A stretch of DNA of 64,000 bases from Auriscalpium vulgare (Eukaryota; Basidiomycota; Agaricomycetes; Russulales; Auriscalpiaceae): assembly GCA_019915015.1 (NCBI GenBank), contig JAHBBC010000006.1, positions 1,550,001-1,614,000 on the forward strand. The letters run 5' to 3'. The notes under the pieces were generated by a model, which saw only the letters and a program-made list of their open reading frames with translations, made no database searches and was not told the DNA's origin. Shown here in pieces: positions 13,201 through 24,254 of the stretch; the stretch's first letter is position 1, and each line of letters starts with the position of its first letter. Position numbers and translations under genes: made by a program.

Positions 13201-14517
13201 ACAGTGAACGCTGGAGGGTCTGGCCGGTACGTGACTCGGAGAATGGGATCTTGAAGAGTTGGAGGCTGGTCCACCTTGATTCCCATTTGGCCGAGGCTGG
13301 CCACAACATTACCGGGACAATGTCTAATGATTATGCGCTAAGTCTTTCCAATGTTCCCAGCTGAGGGAAGACTCACTCGCAAAACATTCCCTCTATGCGC
13401 AGCGCCACAGACCGCATCTGGTCCGACTGGCCCGAGGGCGCGCGGTCCGTCTGACCAATTGGAATGACAGTCATCACTGTGGCCTCGTAACCGACGTCCT
13501 CGATGGCATTGACAACGTCAGCTGTTTGTTCTTGCCGTTGAATGACAAGCGTGGCTGAATTCCCCAGGAGATTAACAGACACATTTGTGACGTCGGTCAT
13601 CTCGGAGAGCAGGCGCGTAATGGCGGTAGAGCAGGACGCGCAGGTCATGCCACCCACGGACAAGGACAGCTGAAATGGACCTGCTGCCTGTGTTGGATCC
13701 GGCGACTCGGTGCGCGGGTGCAGCGGATCCAAGGCTACCACGTCGGCTTCGTACCCTATATCCCTCACTGTCTGCACGACCTTATCCACGAGGTCCCGTG
13801 CGGCAAGGGTGGCGCTAGCAGAGTTGCCCAGCAATGAGATGGATACGTCCCGGATCCCCGGAATATCACTGAGAGCGTGCGTGATCGCGGAGGTGCAAGA
13901 AGCGCAAGTCATTCCTCCGATGGACAGCAGAAGGCGACATGAGGTTTCACTCGCAGGGGGCAGCGGGTTCTGTTTCTCCGAGGGCACGCTAATTTTGACC
14001 GTCCGATTCTCGGGGGAGGCGACCATGGTATCAGGGTGCGTCTGGTGCTCGAGCTCGTCCCGGCACATTTCACACTGATCAACGTGCTTCTGCGTCTTCC
14101 AGATTGCGAAAGACGAAGAGCGAGGAAGTACGGTGGGTCTCGATGGTCCAGCCGGAGGGCCAGCTGCCACGTCGAAGCCTGCGTCTTCTATGGCGGCCTT
14201 GATGGTCTGCGAGGAAAGCTCGGGCGGATGGTGAACCGTGACGGTCTGTGAGACGATGGAGGTGTGGATGGATGATGGAGGGGGAGACAGGGATTGCAAG
14301 GACTCGTCGATGGTCTGAACGCAGCTGCAGATAACGAGAGGGCGTCAAGGCCACGATGGAACGGAACGGGGACAAGGACATACCTGCTGCAGTGCAGATT
14401 GGAGACGAAGACGGTAGTTACTGTGCCGCCTTTATCGTCTGGGACCATGTGCACAAGGTCGTCCCAGCCGCGTTGCGACGAGGACGCTGAGCGCAAGGCC
14501 CTTATACGTGCGGACAT
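10267..14517 (-). CDS. CCC2: copper-transporting P1B-type ATPase (Ccc2/ATP7-like)
   Basis: Pumps Cu(I) into the secretory pathway, where it loads multicopper oxidases such as Fet3 and laccases. Four N-terminal metal-binding HMA domains are visible: [10 protein letters not shown] (about 14400, split by an intron), GGMTCASC (about 13910), GGMTCASC (about 13650) and a degenerate fourth, GMFCEHC, split by an intron near 13373. Later come the actuator TGES (about 12210), the channel motif [18 protein letters not shown] (about 11720), the phosphorylation site [10 protein letters not shown] (about 11590), [18 protein letters not shown] (about 11080), VGDGINDAP (about 10830) and a last helix pair ending YKPPSSS with TAA at 10267. 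ATG 14517 has A at -3; ATG 14448 (MVPDDKGG) is an alternative start. All key residues are present. It is divergent from Vip1. Confidence 0.93.
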
Positions 14518-14841
14518 TCTGGCAGGGTTCGAAGTCTGTGAAAGGACGAAGAGAGGAAGGCGGACGGGTGAACGTCGGACTCGGAGGACGAGCACCGAGG
14601 ATTATAAGCATTATTGCGGGTGTCCACTAAATGGCGCATAACAACGTCACGCACAATTGCCTCGCCCTTTTTTGGGCGTCGTGCTGAGTGAGCCATTTGT
14701 GCGGAGGCCCCCGGACACGGCGTGGTCAGAGTGGCCAGCATAATTCTCAGGGTCCCATGCGCGGCCCGCCGCACCGAGCCTCCGATCCGCTCCATCGTCT
14801 TTGAGTTTGGCCTCGATTTTTGGCCCTCGACCGCTGTGACG
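14518..14841. other. divergent promoter region, copper ATPase / Vip1
   Basis: About 325 bp between the two starts. It must contain both promoters. I see no TATA box or known element. Open frames from both genes extend into it, so either start could lie further upstream. Confidence 0.45.
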
Positions 14842-17800
14842 ATGCACAGAGATGGCAGGACCAGTACAAGTCGTTTTTCTCTTCTTCACACAGACGGGAA
14901 GCACTCCCCGCGCTCTAGCTCTATCCTCACCCGCTCCTCCACCCCATCGCCCACCGGCTCCAACTTGGACCTCTACTATGGCAATGACTTGAACAGGCCG
15001 CCGATAGTCCTCGGCGTCTGTGCCATGGATATCAAGGCCAGATCAAAGGCCATGCGCGAGATCCTCACTCGTCTCGTCGACAGGTCACGCGGCGCGATTG
15101 AGGTCAAAGTCTTCGGAGACAAGGTCATTCTGGACGAAGGTGCGTCGCATCTTCCGCTCACCGTTAATCCGAAGTTTCTTAACTACGTATCAGATGTCGA
15201 AAATTGGCCCAGATGTGATGTTCTCATATCGTTCTTCTCAACCGACTTCCCCCTAGACAAGGCGATCTCCTACGTCAAGCTGCGCAACCCGTTCTGCATC
15301 AATGACCTCGTTCCCCAAGCACTGCTGTGGGATCGTCGGCTTGTGTGCCAAATACTTGACCATCTCCAAGTGCCCACACCCAAACGTCTTGTCGTGTCGC
15401 GCGATGGAGGACCAAAGGTAGATGCCGAACTCAAAGCTTACATGAAACCTAAGCTAGGAGTGGAATTGGGCAGCTTCGAGGTCACGCCTGAGGTTAGTTT
15501 GAGAGAGGACGGCGACGCAATCATAGTCGATGGTCGCGTCATGGAAAAGCCGTTTGTGGAGAAACCCGTGAGCGGCGAAGACCACAACGTATACATATAC
15601 TTTCGAGGAGGCGGCGGACGACGTTTGTTTCGAAAAGTATGTCATCAGTTTCGTTGATTTGATTCTGTCTCAACGTACTTGCCATCCAGGTGGGGAACAA
15701 GAGCAGCGAATTGGACCCTGCCCTGAGCCACCCTAGGACGGACGGATCCTATATCTACGAAGAGTTTATCGACGTTGATAACTCCGAAGACATCAAGATT
15801 TATACCGTCGGAAAGGACTACACCCACGCTGAGACGCGCAAATCGCCCGTTGTTGATGGCGTTGTTCGCCGCAATACCGACGGAAAAGAAATACGGTGCG
15901 TAGATCCTCGCGAGGCAGCCGCGTGTGCCCGAATCCAACTCGTGCGTCCAGGTTCATCACGCACCTAAGTGAGGAAGAGAAAGGATGGGCAGCTGCCATC
16001 TGCGAGGCATTTGGGCAGAGGGTATGTGGCTTTGACATGCTGCGCTGTGACAACGGCACCCGCAGCCAAGTGATCGACGTGAATGGTTGGAGCTTTGTAA
16101 AGGGGAATGAGACCTATTTTGGTATGCTCAGTTGTCTCTCCCTCTCATCATGTTGCAGGCACTCACCTATGCTGCAGACAAGGCATCTGACATCCTGACC
16201 GCCTTGTGTACACGGTCGCCCGAAAGGCCCCTCATCGGCGCGGAAACCACTACGCAGGAGTCCCCCACATGGCTTCTCAAGGCCAACGTCACAGTCTTCC
16301 GCCACGCCGACCGCACGCCGAAGCAAAAACTGAAGTTTAACTTTCCCATTGACGAAGCCTGGACGCAGCCGTTTGTGACCTTGTTGAACGGCGAGAAGGA
16401 AGAGATAATCTTGCGCGAGCGCGAGCAGCTGAACAAGATTGCGGTGGCCGTGGACGAGTCGAAAGGTCTTGGTGCTGATGGCGAGCACCTCGCGAAGCTG
16501 ACGCTGTTGAACACTGCCTTGCATAGCAAGATAGAGCTTCCGGGCACGAAAGCGCAGCTGAAACCAGTCTACTCGAAAAAGCAAGCTGGACAACAGAGGA
16601 AGCTCACGAAGCTCACACTGGTCTTTAAATGGGGCGGGGAGTTCACGCACTCTGCTCGGTACCAGTCGCGGGACCTGGGCGAGAACATGAAAAAGGACAT
16701 CTCCATAATGAGTGCGTCTATTTGCCCTAGCCTCGCGACGAACGTGCGTGGCTAAGCGATCTGGTTGGATGCAGACAAGGACGCGCTCAATAACGTGAAG
16801 GTCAGCGGTGCTTAGGTGAGGCGCGTGAGATTGATGGTCGCTCACGAGGCATCTCTCTCCCCACACAGATATATACGTCGTCGGAGCGGCGAGTCATAGC
16901 GTCTGCAGAGATATTTGCTGCCGCCTTGCTGGAAAACCAGCAGCCGTCGTCTCTGTCATCGAGCTCCACCCCAACAACCGGACGCTCGTCACGGGCGTCC
17001 ACCGACTCTGGACACACGCTCATCTCGAAACCTTCGATTCCCTTCAGAGATCCTCCTAAGCTCGTCGTCCGCAAGGACCTTCTAGACGACTCAAATGCTG
17101 CCAAAGATCTCATGGACGATGTTAAGAAGCGGCTCAAGATTCTGCTGCGGCCCGGGGAGTCGGAGAAGCGACCCGAGTTGACGTGGCCGAAGAGCATGAA
17201 GAAGGAACCTGTTGAAGTCGTCAAGGTCAGTTTCCTGCTGTCGAGAGGCGTTGGTTATGACTATCATATTGATGCGGGTAATTTTCATAGGAAGTGATAG
17301 AGCTGCTGGGCTCCTTCCGGGCCATTATGCGCAAGAATTTCGAGACGTTGAATGTCGATAAGATCCAAGAGCGATGGTGATTAGCACGGATCTCCTTTGG
17401 CGATGCATATCGTTGACTCGGGGGCAGGTGTTGCGGCGACGAGCCCTGGCTGTTCAGGGAGCGGTGGGAGAAGCTCTTCGAGGACTTCTGCGACGTCAAG
17501 CAAGAGAAGTTTGACCCCTCGCGTGTACGCACCCAGTTTCGTTCCCTTACCTGCTCGCGAACACTCACGCTCTTGTCTACGTATCGGCAGGTCTCTGAGC
17601 TCTACGATACCATCAAGTACTGCGCCTTGCACCATCGGACTTTCCTCTTTTCCATCTTCGACGAGGCAGGCGGCAAGGACCATCATCAGGTGCAGGACCG
17701 CAAACTGCACGAGCTCTACGGCCGCGCGAAAGCCCTTTTCGATCTTGTTGCCCCCCAAGAATACGGAATTGAGCCTGAGGAAAAGTGTGTATGTTCTCAC

Positions 17801-18557
17801 TTCCTTTCAAGCGGCTCTGCTTGACAGTTCTTGCAGGGAAGAGATTGGTGTTTTGACTTCGCTTCCCCTGCTCCGCAACGTCGTCGAAGACCTTGAGAAC
17901 GCGCGCAACAATGGCGGCAGCTCCATCACCTGCTACTTCACTAAGGAGAGCCACATTCACACCCTCGTCAACCTGGTGTTGCTCTCAGGGCTGCCAATAG
18001 CCAATCGGAGGATCCCGGAACTTGACTATGCGGTACGCAGCGGTCTCGACCGGTCCACGTTCGACTACTGACACTCACTTTTTAGTCACACATAACGTGC
18101 GGCATCAGTTTAGCGCGGGTGCAGATTTCTAGCTAATTCGTTTTCAGGTTCGAGCTGTACGAACGCAATCACGGACGGGGCAAGTCGGACAAGGAGTACT
18201 CGATCAAGCTGTCCTTGAGTGAGGGCGCCCACTCGTCGAACGTTCTGGACTCGGCGCTGGATGCGCGGCATTCTCTGAACGTGCAGCAACGACGGTGCGT
18301 CTGTAATTTTTAAAGGGTGCTGAATGGCTACTCACCCGGATCTGCAGGAAATTGTCGCAGCACCTACCATACAGCGTCGTCATCGAGAGGCTGTCAAAGC
18401 ATTTCGATCGCAAGATTGGGGTTCGTCGCTCTCGTGCATATGTGTGATCGTGTTTACTGATACTGTCTAGGACGATGATGGAGGGTTCGAGACGCCGGTC
18501 ACCATAGACGCGCTCAACACGCCCGTAGCCAACGAGAGCAGCAAAGATTACCCATGA
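14842..18557 (+). CDS. VIP1: diphosphoinositol pentakisphosphate kinase/phosphatase (Vip1/Asp1)
   Basis: A bifunctional enzyme that makes inositol pyrophosphates (1-InsP7) with an N-terminal ATP-grasp kinase and removes them with a C-terminal acid phosphatase domain. It controls phosphate sensing, microtubules and hyphal polarity. The kinase is seen from [20 protein letters not shown] (15007) through [35 protein letters not shown] (15560-15600) and [20 protein letters not shown]. The phosphatase begins at [17 protein letters not shown] (about 16290-16340), which carries the RHxxRxP active-site motif, and includes [18 protein letters not shown] (about 17943-17996). At least eight introns occur, and the stop is TGA 18555-18557. 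The start [11 protein letters not shown] is the first ATG after a plausible leader; an in-frame ATG at 14722 also exists. Confidence 0.93.
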
Positions 18558-18725
18558 TGCCAGCAGCCGTATACCCCTTGCTATGAACAAGGGCCGCGGA
18601 CAATCTCTCGGATGTCTTCACGAGTTTTAGAACGCTGTTCTGCTGCATGCTAGACATCTAGAATAATCGCCTATAATCCGGGTATAGTCACTATTATAAT
18701 TACACGAGCGCATATATATTGCTAC

Positions 18726-19647
18726 TCATGAGGACTTCGGGTCCTCGATGACTTCCCACTCCTGTAAACCAAGCTCAGCCCTTAGAGCGCTGGACTGCTC
18801 CGGCTTCAGCTCCTTGAACATTAAACTGTGAGCCGAGCCCTTGTTCGCCATCGACGGGTGATCGGAGTCGAAGAGAGCGGATGCTGTCTGCGAGAGCATG
18901 GAGGACTGTGTTGCTAGTGCTGCAAACGAGGACGTAGAGTCGTGATATCTGCAACATTGGGATCGAGAACTTGTTAAGCATGCTGGGATGGGAGAACCTA
19001 CAGTCTGCATTCAAGTTAGTGACATCTTCAATTATATAAAGCACAGCGACGGACCTGAAGGCTTCTTTGTTGGAACACTCGCTCTCCTTGATCTGGTCGA
19101 GGGCATGCTTTTTGAAGGATGCTTTGATCCAGTGAAGCACGTCGTAGACATGGTGTTCTTTTGGCCTGTTCGCGTTGTCAAAGGTGTGCGCTCGGCTGCG
19201 GACAGCAGAGCGTACTGACCTCCAGGGCCGGAACCTCGGGGCGATGTTGAATGTGCCGTCCTGCTGCGAGATGAGGGGATGGAAGATATCTGTCATAAAT
19301 TGGACGACAGGAGCGCGCTCAGGATAGTCCGAAGGGAAGGTGAGGCGGAATTTGAGAATGGAATCAGCGTAGTAGCCTGCAGCAGGATCTGGTGAGCGGT
19401 ACGAGTGCGACCGAGGCGGCAGTGGCTGCGTACCCTGGTGTACGAAGAGGACTGCGTCCCAGATGAAGACGTCGGCCGGGTAGGGCGTCACATACATGCC
19501 GAGAGGACAGTGGCCGTGGTATCTGAGGGAGGCATACTCCAACGAGATGGCGGCGCGCGCAACTGGGCCGGTGTCGCTGTTGTGGACGGCGAGGCTCTTG
19601 CGGGTCGTCCCGGTGGCCCTGGACGGTCTCGGGGGGGAGATGAGCAT
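18726..19647 (-). CDS. FTS/AKTIP-like catalytically inactive E2 (UEV-type)
   Basis: Contains a ubiquitin-conjugating (UBC) fold: SLEYASLRYHGHCPLGMYV, VFIWDAVLFVHQG, ILKFRLTFPSDYPERAPVVQ, DIFHPLISQQDGTFNI, RFRPW, then HHVYDVLHWIKASFKKHALD. Where active E2s have HPN and a catalytic Cys, it reads HPLIS..DGTFNIAPRF with no Cys, as in AKTIP/FTS. In animals and Aspergillus, FTS joins Hook and FHIP to link early endosomes to dynein, and that role is inferred here by similarity. Introns lie near 19430-19380, 19240-19200 and 19080-18955. The start is uncertain: ATG 19647 (MLISPPRPSRATG) is chosen because the conserved domain begins soon after, but the frame stays open up to 19782. The stop is TGA at 18726. 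Confidence 0.78.
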
Positions 19648-19788
19648 CAGTCGGGCGCGGGAGAGCGGGAACACGATGACGACGCGGACGATCGCGACGC
19701 GCTCCGGTGGGTGCACTTCGGCATTCGGCACCACCGCCAGTTCCCCCCGCGCCCGATGGCACCCGACCAGTGACCGGCCCACCCGAGT

Positions 19789-19794
19789 TATAAA
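19789..19794 (+). promoter_or_regulatory. TATA box candidate for Rcf2 paralogue A
   Basis: TATAAA lies 70-75 bp upstream of the ATG at 19864, in the 217 bp separating it from the divergent FTS-like gene. Confidence 0.4.
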
Positions 19795-19863
19795 GTGGCA
19801 TCCCGCTGTCGCTTAGAGCTCATCGACCCCAAGCACTCTTCTCCTTCTTCCTACCCGCCCTCC

Positions 19864-20686
19864 ATGAAGGTCAACGTCTCCCAAGAAGAGTTCGCCGAGC
19901 TCCAGGCAGAGTCCCTCCGCGGCTCCATCGAGGGCATCGTCGGCGGCCTCGCCGTCTCTCTCCCCCTCTCCTACCTCGCACACCGCAAATGGGCCGCCTA
20001 TCGCGCTCTGCCGCCTTCACTAAAGGCCCTCGGTGTCATCATCATCGTCGCACCTTCCTACGCCATCCGCACAGAGCACCGTGTTATCCAGTACGACCGC
20101 GCACACAATTGGTACGTGCATCGCATACACGCCCCCACTCTGTATACTCGTGCTCACTTTCTTTGCAGGCAAGGCGCCTCTAAAATCTTGCTCGACCAGC
20201 GTGTTGCTCGCCAGCACGCTGAGGACGAGGCCGAGTCTGCCTTATCTTACAAGGACCAATTCCAGCTTTGGGTCAACAAGAATCAGTACCAGTTCATCCT
20301 TGGCAGCTGGGTCGCCAGCATGGCTGTGGCCGGTACTATCATCATGCGCGACAGGTAAATAATCTTATCTATGGCGTCCTCATCCGCAGGGTTCTAATCT
20401 TGTGCTACAGGCATCAATCGACATCTCAGAAGGTTGTCCAAGCCCGTATGTGGGCTCAGGGCCTCACCATTGGCGTCCTTGTCGCCGCTGGTATTCTTAC
20501 ACACACGCAACGAGAGGAGGCGTTGCTGCACCCGACCATCGATCACTCGTGGAAAGACCTGGTAAGTTTGTGGCCATGCTCTCTTACTTCAAATTTGCTG
20601 ATTATCTTGCACAGCTTGAGGCAGAGGCACGCGAAGCTGAGGACCGCAAAATCAAGAATCTGAGCCCTGCCGAGTCCCCCTTGTAG
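19864..20686 (+). CDS. RCF2: Rcf2-type HIG1 domain protein, paralogue A
   Basis: Rcf2 is an inner-mitochondrial-membrane factor that helps assemble and tune the III-IV respiratory supercomplex. The N-terminal half has a hydrophobic pair, GIVGGLAVSLPLSYLAHRKW and ALPPSLKALGVIIIVAPSYA. The C-terminal half is a HIG1 domain: QYQFILGSWVASMAVAGTII, then QKVVQARMWAQGLTIGVLVA (20430-20490). Introns lie at about 20112-20169, 20355-20411 and 20561-20614. The last exon (LEAEAREAEDRKIKNLSPAE) ends at TAG 20686. ATG 19864 gives MKVNVSQEEFAELQAES. A close paralogue is encoded at 29465-30368 on the other strand. The call to Rcf2 rather than Rcf1 rests on the extra N-terminal helices. Confidence 0.85.
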
Positions 20687-20888
20687 ACGCGCACCCCAAA
20701 GATGATACGTGTGCCAGGCGTACTTCCGGAGTCTAGACGCTAGATCCGACTCCGCACAATAATATATCTCCTCATCTAATCGCCGCCCACGCACGACGGA
20801 TACCCCACTCCTACGCACATGTAGTATAGACGCACATCATCTTATGTATTTGACGATTGAATATTGATTGAATGGACATAACAGCATG

Positions 20889-23249
20889 TCACAGAGTGAA
20901 GTTTTCTGCGTGGAAGTGAATGGTTGGACCACCCTTCAGCACGTCCTTGACAAACGTCATCAAAGATGCCAGAGTGCCGCGGACATCCTTGACAAGGCCC
21001 GCGGGTCCAGACACTGCAATCCGGAGGGCGTGTGAGCGGTACGTATACGCACAAAGGGGATACGAACCATCGATGGACACGGGTCCCTCCGCATCCCGCA
21101 ACACACCTTGCAGCAGGTCGCGCATGTCGGGGCGGCCGTACATTGGCGTCAAGCCGCCGAGTTCCGCGGCCTCTGGGCTCTTCTCCAAGTCTTCCTCGGG
21201 TGATGGAGTTTCGCTCCCGTCCGCTTTGTGCGGAGACACGGGCACCGTGGATGTGGCATCGCGTTTGCGGGTGACGAAGACGTTGATGTCAAGGATTAGA
21301 GACGGCGGTGCACACGCCTGAGCGTCGGCGAGGGCAGAGGCAATCCATTCCAGATGGTCTAGCTACCGGTCAGGCGAAGTGTTGAGGTGAACTGCTGATT
21401 TGTATCTTACCTTCATTGCGAAGAATCCAGATGAAGACGATTCGCTTAGTGAGGGCAGTGCCGTCTCGCGATTTCCTGTTGGCGTGTTAGGGTTGGACGG
21501 GATGGGACGGCACCAATGGACGTTTCTCTTACTTGACAAGGTCCAGGAGCAACGGAAGAGTATAGGAAACGCCAGTCCCGCCTGGAAGCAGACCATTGAG
21601 CAGAGTCGGTGCCTCGTGGAGATACTTGTACTCACCCGCTACTAGGATAGACGTGGCATACGGAGCCAAATTCGGAGGGGCACCGTAAGGACCCTCAACA
21701 GACACCGGCACTTTCACTCCGTCCTTGTCAGTCGCCTGTTCAATCAGCTTCTGGGTCAGGCCCTTCCTGCCCCGAATATAAAACGTCAACTGCTTTTCAG
21801 AGCCCTGGGTTGCGCTTGGGATGCTGGCGATAGTGAACGGGTGCGTCTCGAATGGCATAGTGGCGATGGTGGGGAAGGTCAGGAAGACGTGCTGGCCGGG
21901 CCTCCATCCTAGAGGGAGGCGGCGAGTAACGTGGAGGCGCAGGGAGTCGGGTGTGACGAGGGAGAGGGTGCCTTCGGCGTGTTGCGGTTTGAGGACGACA
22001 TTCAAGGCGATATGGCGAGCAAGGCGGAAGACACGATCGAAGCCCCACACAACCCACGTTGGCCAAACATAGGTACCAAAACTGCGTGCTCAATATGAGA
22101 GTCGTTGTATAGTCGATGGACGTCGGGGACTTACCCTGGTTCCGACGCGTGCAAGTATGCGGTGAGAATAAAAACACTGCGTAAAAATCGTAAGCTATGC
22201 GAAATCATGAGCAGGAAGGGAAGACACCGACAAAATGAGCACAACGTGCAAGACGTGGAAGACCTCATACCAATACGCGCGGATTGGCCGGATAGACAGC
22301 ACAATAGCAAGCGTATATGTGATACCTGCAACCAAACCCAGCTGAATCCACCCATGAGAAGCTATATCATCGACGCCTGTGAATCTTGACTGGTGTCAGG
22401 CTCTGTCGACTTGCCGATATATTGGGATTGATCCTACCCAATTTTCCACCTAATTGTGCAAGTAGATGAGCGGAAAGTGGGGTTGGAGCCTTGGTAATGG
22501 CTACACACCTTCCCCACAAGTGGACCCAGATCAAAACAAGTATGCAACGGGCAACAATTCGATGAAGAACATTGAGCTTCTCATGGCCGATACCGGTCAG
22601 CCCTGTGTTCACAGTTAGTCAGCCAGGTCCAGTCAAAAAGCGAGAATGCAGTGATTCTTACATCCGATGACGTTGTTCTTCGAGGAAAGTGCCGGCAGTA
22701 GAGGTAGCTGGGCTGCGGAAATATGGACGGCCTTGTTGCTCCAAAACGACGGATCGAGGTTGTTCGCTGGCAAATACTGTTAGTCCAGTACAACAAGGTG
22801 AGGTGAGGTGAGGCGCACTGACTGTGTACAAACTCCCATATCAAGAGGGCAGCTATGTAGACAGCCGTTAGGAAGAGCTCAAAGAGCGACATGGTGTAGG
22901 TACGCCCGAGGAGGACATGCCAACGAAATGCGATGATTCGAGACGCTGTCAGAACCGCTCCAGGGAGACGGACGAGAGCGATTCTCCTCAAGGGCGTGTC
23001 CAATTTTCGACGCCGCGTAACATGCACCCGGTACCAAGCCCAACAGATGGACGAAATGTTGACCAGCGTCGCTACAGCCAGAGCGCTCAGGGTTAGATAC
23101 CACACTTGTTTTGGGTACTCCTACGAGTGGGATTAGTGACGAGGACATAAGATGTATATTTGGTGTACCGTTTCACCACGGTGCTTGATCGCATGAAGGT
23201 GAGCACTGATGGAGGCAGCGGCTGGGTATACAGGGGAAGGAGACGCCAT
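20889..23249 (-). CDS. ferric reductase-like transmembrane protein (FRE family)
   Basis: A plasma-membrane flavocytochrome that reduces Fe(III) or Cu(II) using NADPH, FAD and two haems. It begins MASPSPVYPAAASISAHLHA at 23249; an intron (about 23168-23112) follows, then several membrane helices (WYLTLSALAVATLVNISSIC, MSLFELFLTAVYIAALLIWE). The haem-ligand helix GHEKLNVLHRIVARCILVLI has spaced His residues (about 22590-22530), followed by HLWGR. The FAD site is WRPGQHVFLTFPTIATMPFE, HPFTIAS (about 21850). NAD-binding residues are VEGPYGAPP (21690) and GGTGVSYTLPLLLDLV (21580-21530). The C-terminus RIAVSGPAGLVKDVRGTLAS ends at 20889. The domain order is complete. The upstream region has two iron-GATA-type sites (see separate entries). 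Confidence 0.9.
22796..22815. repeat. AGGTG pentamer repeat in an intron
   Basis: Three perfect copies of AGGTG plus a fourth reading AGGCG. It falls in an intron of the ferric reductase gene near its 3' splice site on the coding (minus) strand, where it supplies a CT-rich stretch. Confidence 0.6.
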
Positions 23250-23490
23250 GTTGGGGGGACGGGCGGCGACAGGCCTAGGTACGCACGCACCCAGAGCCTA
23301 TTTGTACCACTAGAAAACAACTGTCAGCGTGTCGTCCCACGCCGAGCGGACAAGACGACGGGAGGCGTCTTCGCCACACTGAGCCAATCGTCGAGGTGGG
23401 TAAACGGCGCTCCTTGTTGGGGCATAGCGGACATCCACCAGGCAGTAACCTGTACGTGACGCATAGCGAGAAGACAGTTGCGCTGGTCTA

Positions 23491-23499
23491 ATCTGATAA
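23491..23499 (+). promoter_or_regulatory. iron-GATA factor site candidate (proximal)
   Basis: ATCTGATAA fits ATCWGATAA, the extended site of SreA/Fep1/Urbs1-type iron-responsive GATA repressors. It lies 242 bp upstream of the ferric reductase ATG. A further minus-strand GATAA occurs at 23518-23522. Confidence 0.5.
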
Positions 23500-23864
23500 C
23501 AACAGGAGCCGGAGATCTTATCCGATAGGCGGAAGGCCTGCTGAACGCCTCGGTTGTCCGGGTCTTCATGAAACTGCGCGGGTGTGGGGAAAGATCTACA
23601 AAATCGACATCACTGTCCATCTTCGACATGACCAAGACTCCAACAATATCTCCACGCACCATTGAAATTTGAAGGAAGTGATGTTGCAGCCTGGCATGGC
23701 TGAGGCCAGCATATGACTGACGAAAACCTGTGACACATAACAGTGAGAAAAGCTCTGCAGGTGCCGCCCGGAGCCGCCAGCGCAGAACTTCTATGTCTTT
23801 CACAGTACCACCTTTGGTGCGAACATACACACGCTCGACAACATGACCGTCGTGGCGATCATTC

Positions 23865-23875
23865 TTATCAGATAA
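23865..23875. promoter_or_regulatory. palindromic iron-GATA site candidate (distal)
   Basis: TTATCAGATAA reads as ATCAGATAA on the plus strand and ATCTGATAA on the minus strand, so both strands fit ATCWGATAA. It lies about 616 bp upstream of the ferric reductase ATG and 380 bp upstream of the Nop13-like ATG. Confidence 0.5.
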
Positions 23876-24254
23876 CGCAAGGCGTCAAAGTCCCGGCAGC
23901 GATGCAGAGACGTGTCGACCAGGATGCCTGATACGCGTCTTGAGCGTGGAAGACTAGCCCGAGTGCTGGATAGAGGCATGGCGAACTTACGGCGGTGATT
24001 GATGAGGATGAACTTCATAGAAGCTGAGCGTAGCGTGAGAGTGACACTGCACCGTCGGAGCGCCGTTAAAGCCCCTTCATGCTGGCAGGACGTTCTATGA
24101 CACGAATACTTGATACTTCGTTCGTGTCCAAGGATGTTATAGCTGAGCAGCATGGCCATGAGGGGAAGGAACGTGGCAGTCCGGAAGCAAAGTGTACCGT
24201 GCGAAATGTGTCTCCGACGAATTTCAAGCTTGCGTTCGACGGCAACCTGGAAAA

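Larger units (their letters stand above)
23250..24254. other. long divergent upstream region, ferric reductase / Nop13-like
   Basis: About 1 kb between two divergent starts. On the minus strand 23324-23830 is an open frame of 168 codons (MYVRTKGGTVKDIEVLRWRL...) with no recognised family. It could be an uncharacterised gene, an upstream exon or chance. Two iron-GATA-like sites are annotated separately. Nothing else is recognised. Confidence 0.5.

Noticed and set aside
16114..16866. 250-codon minus-strand frame
   Set aside because: Antisense to the Vip1 phosphatase exons; it crosses their introns and has no recognisable motif.
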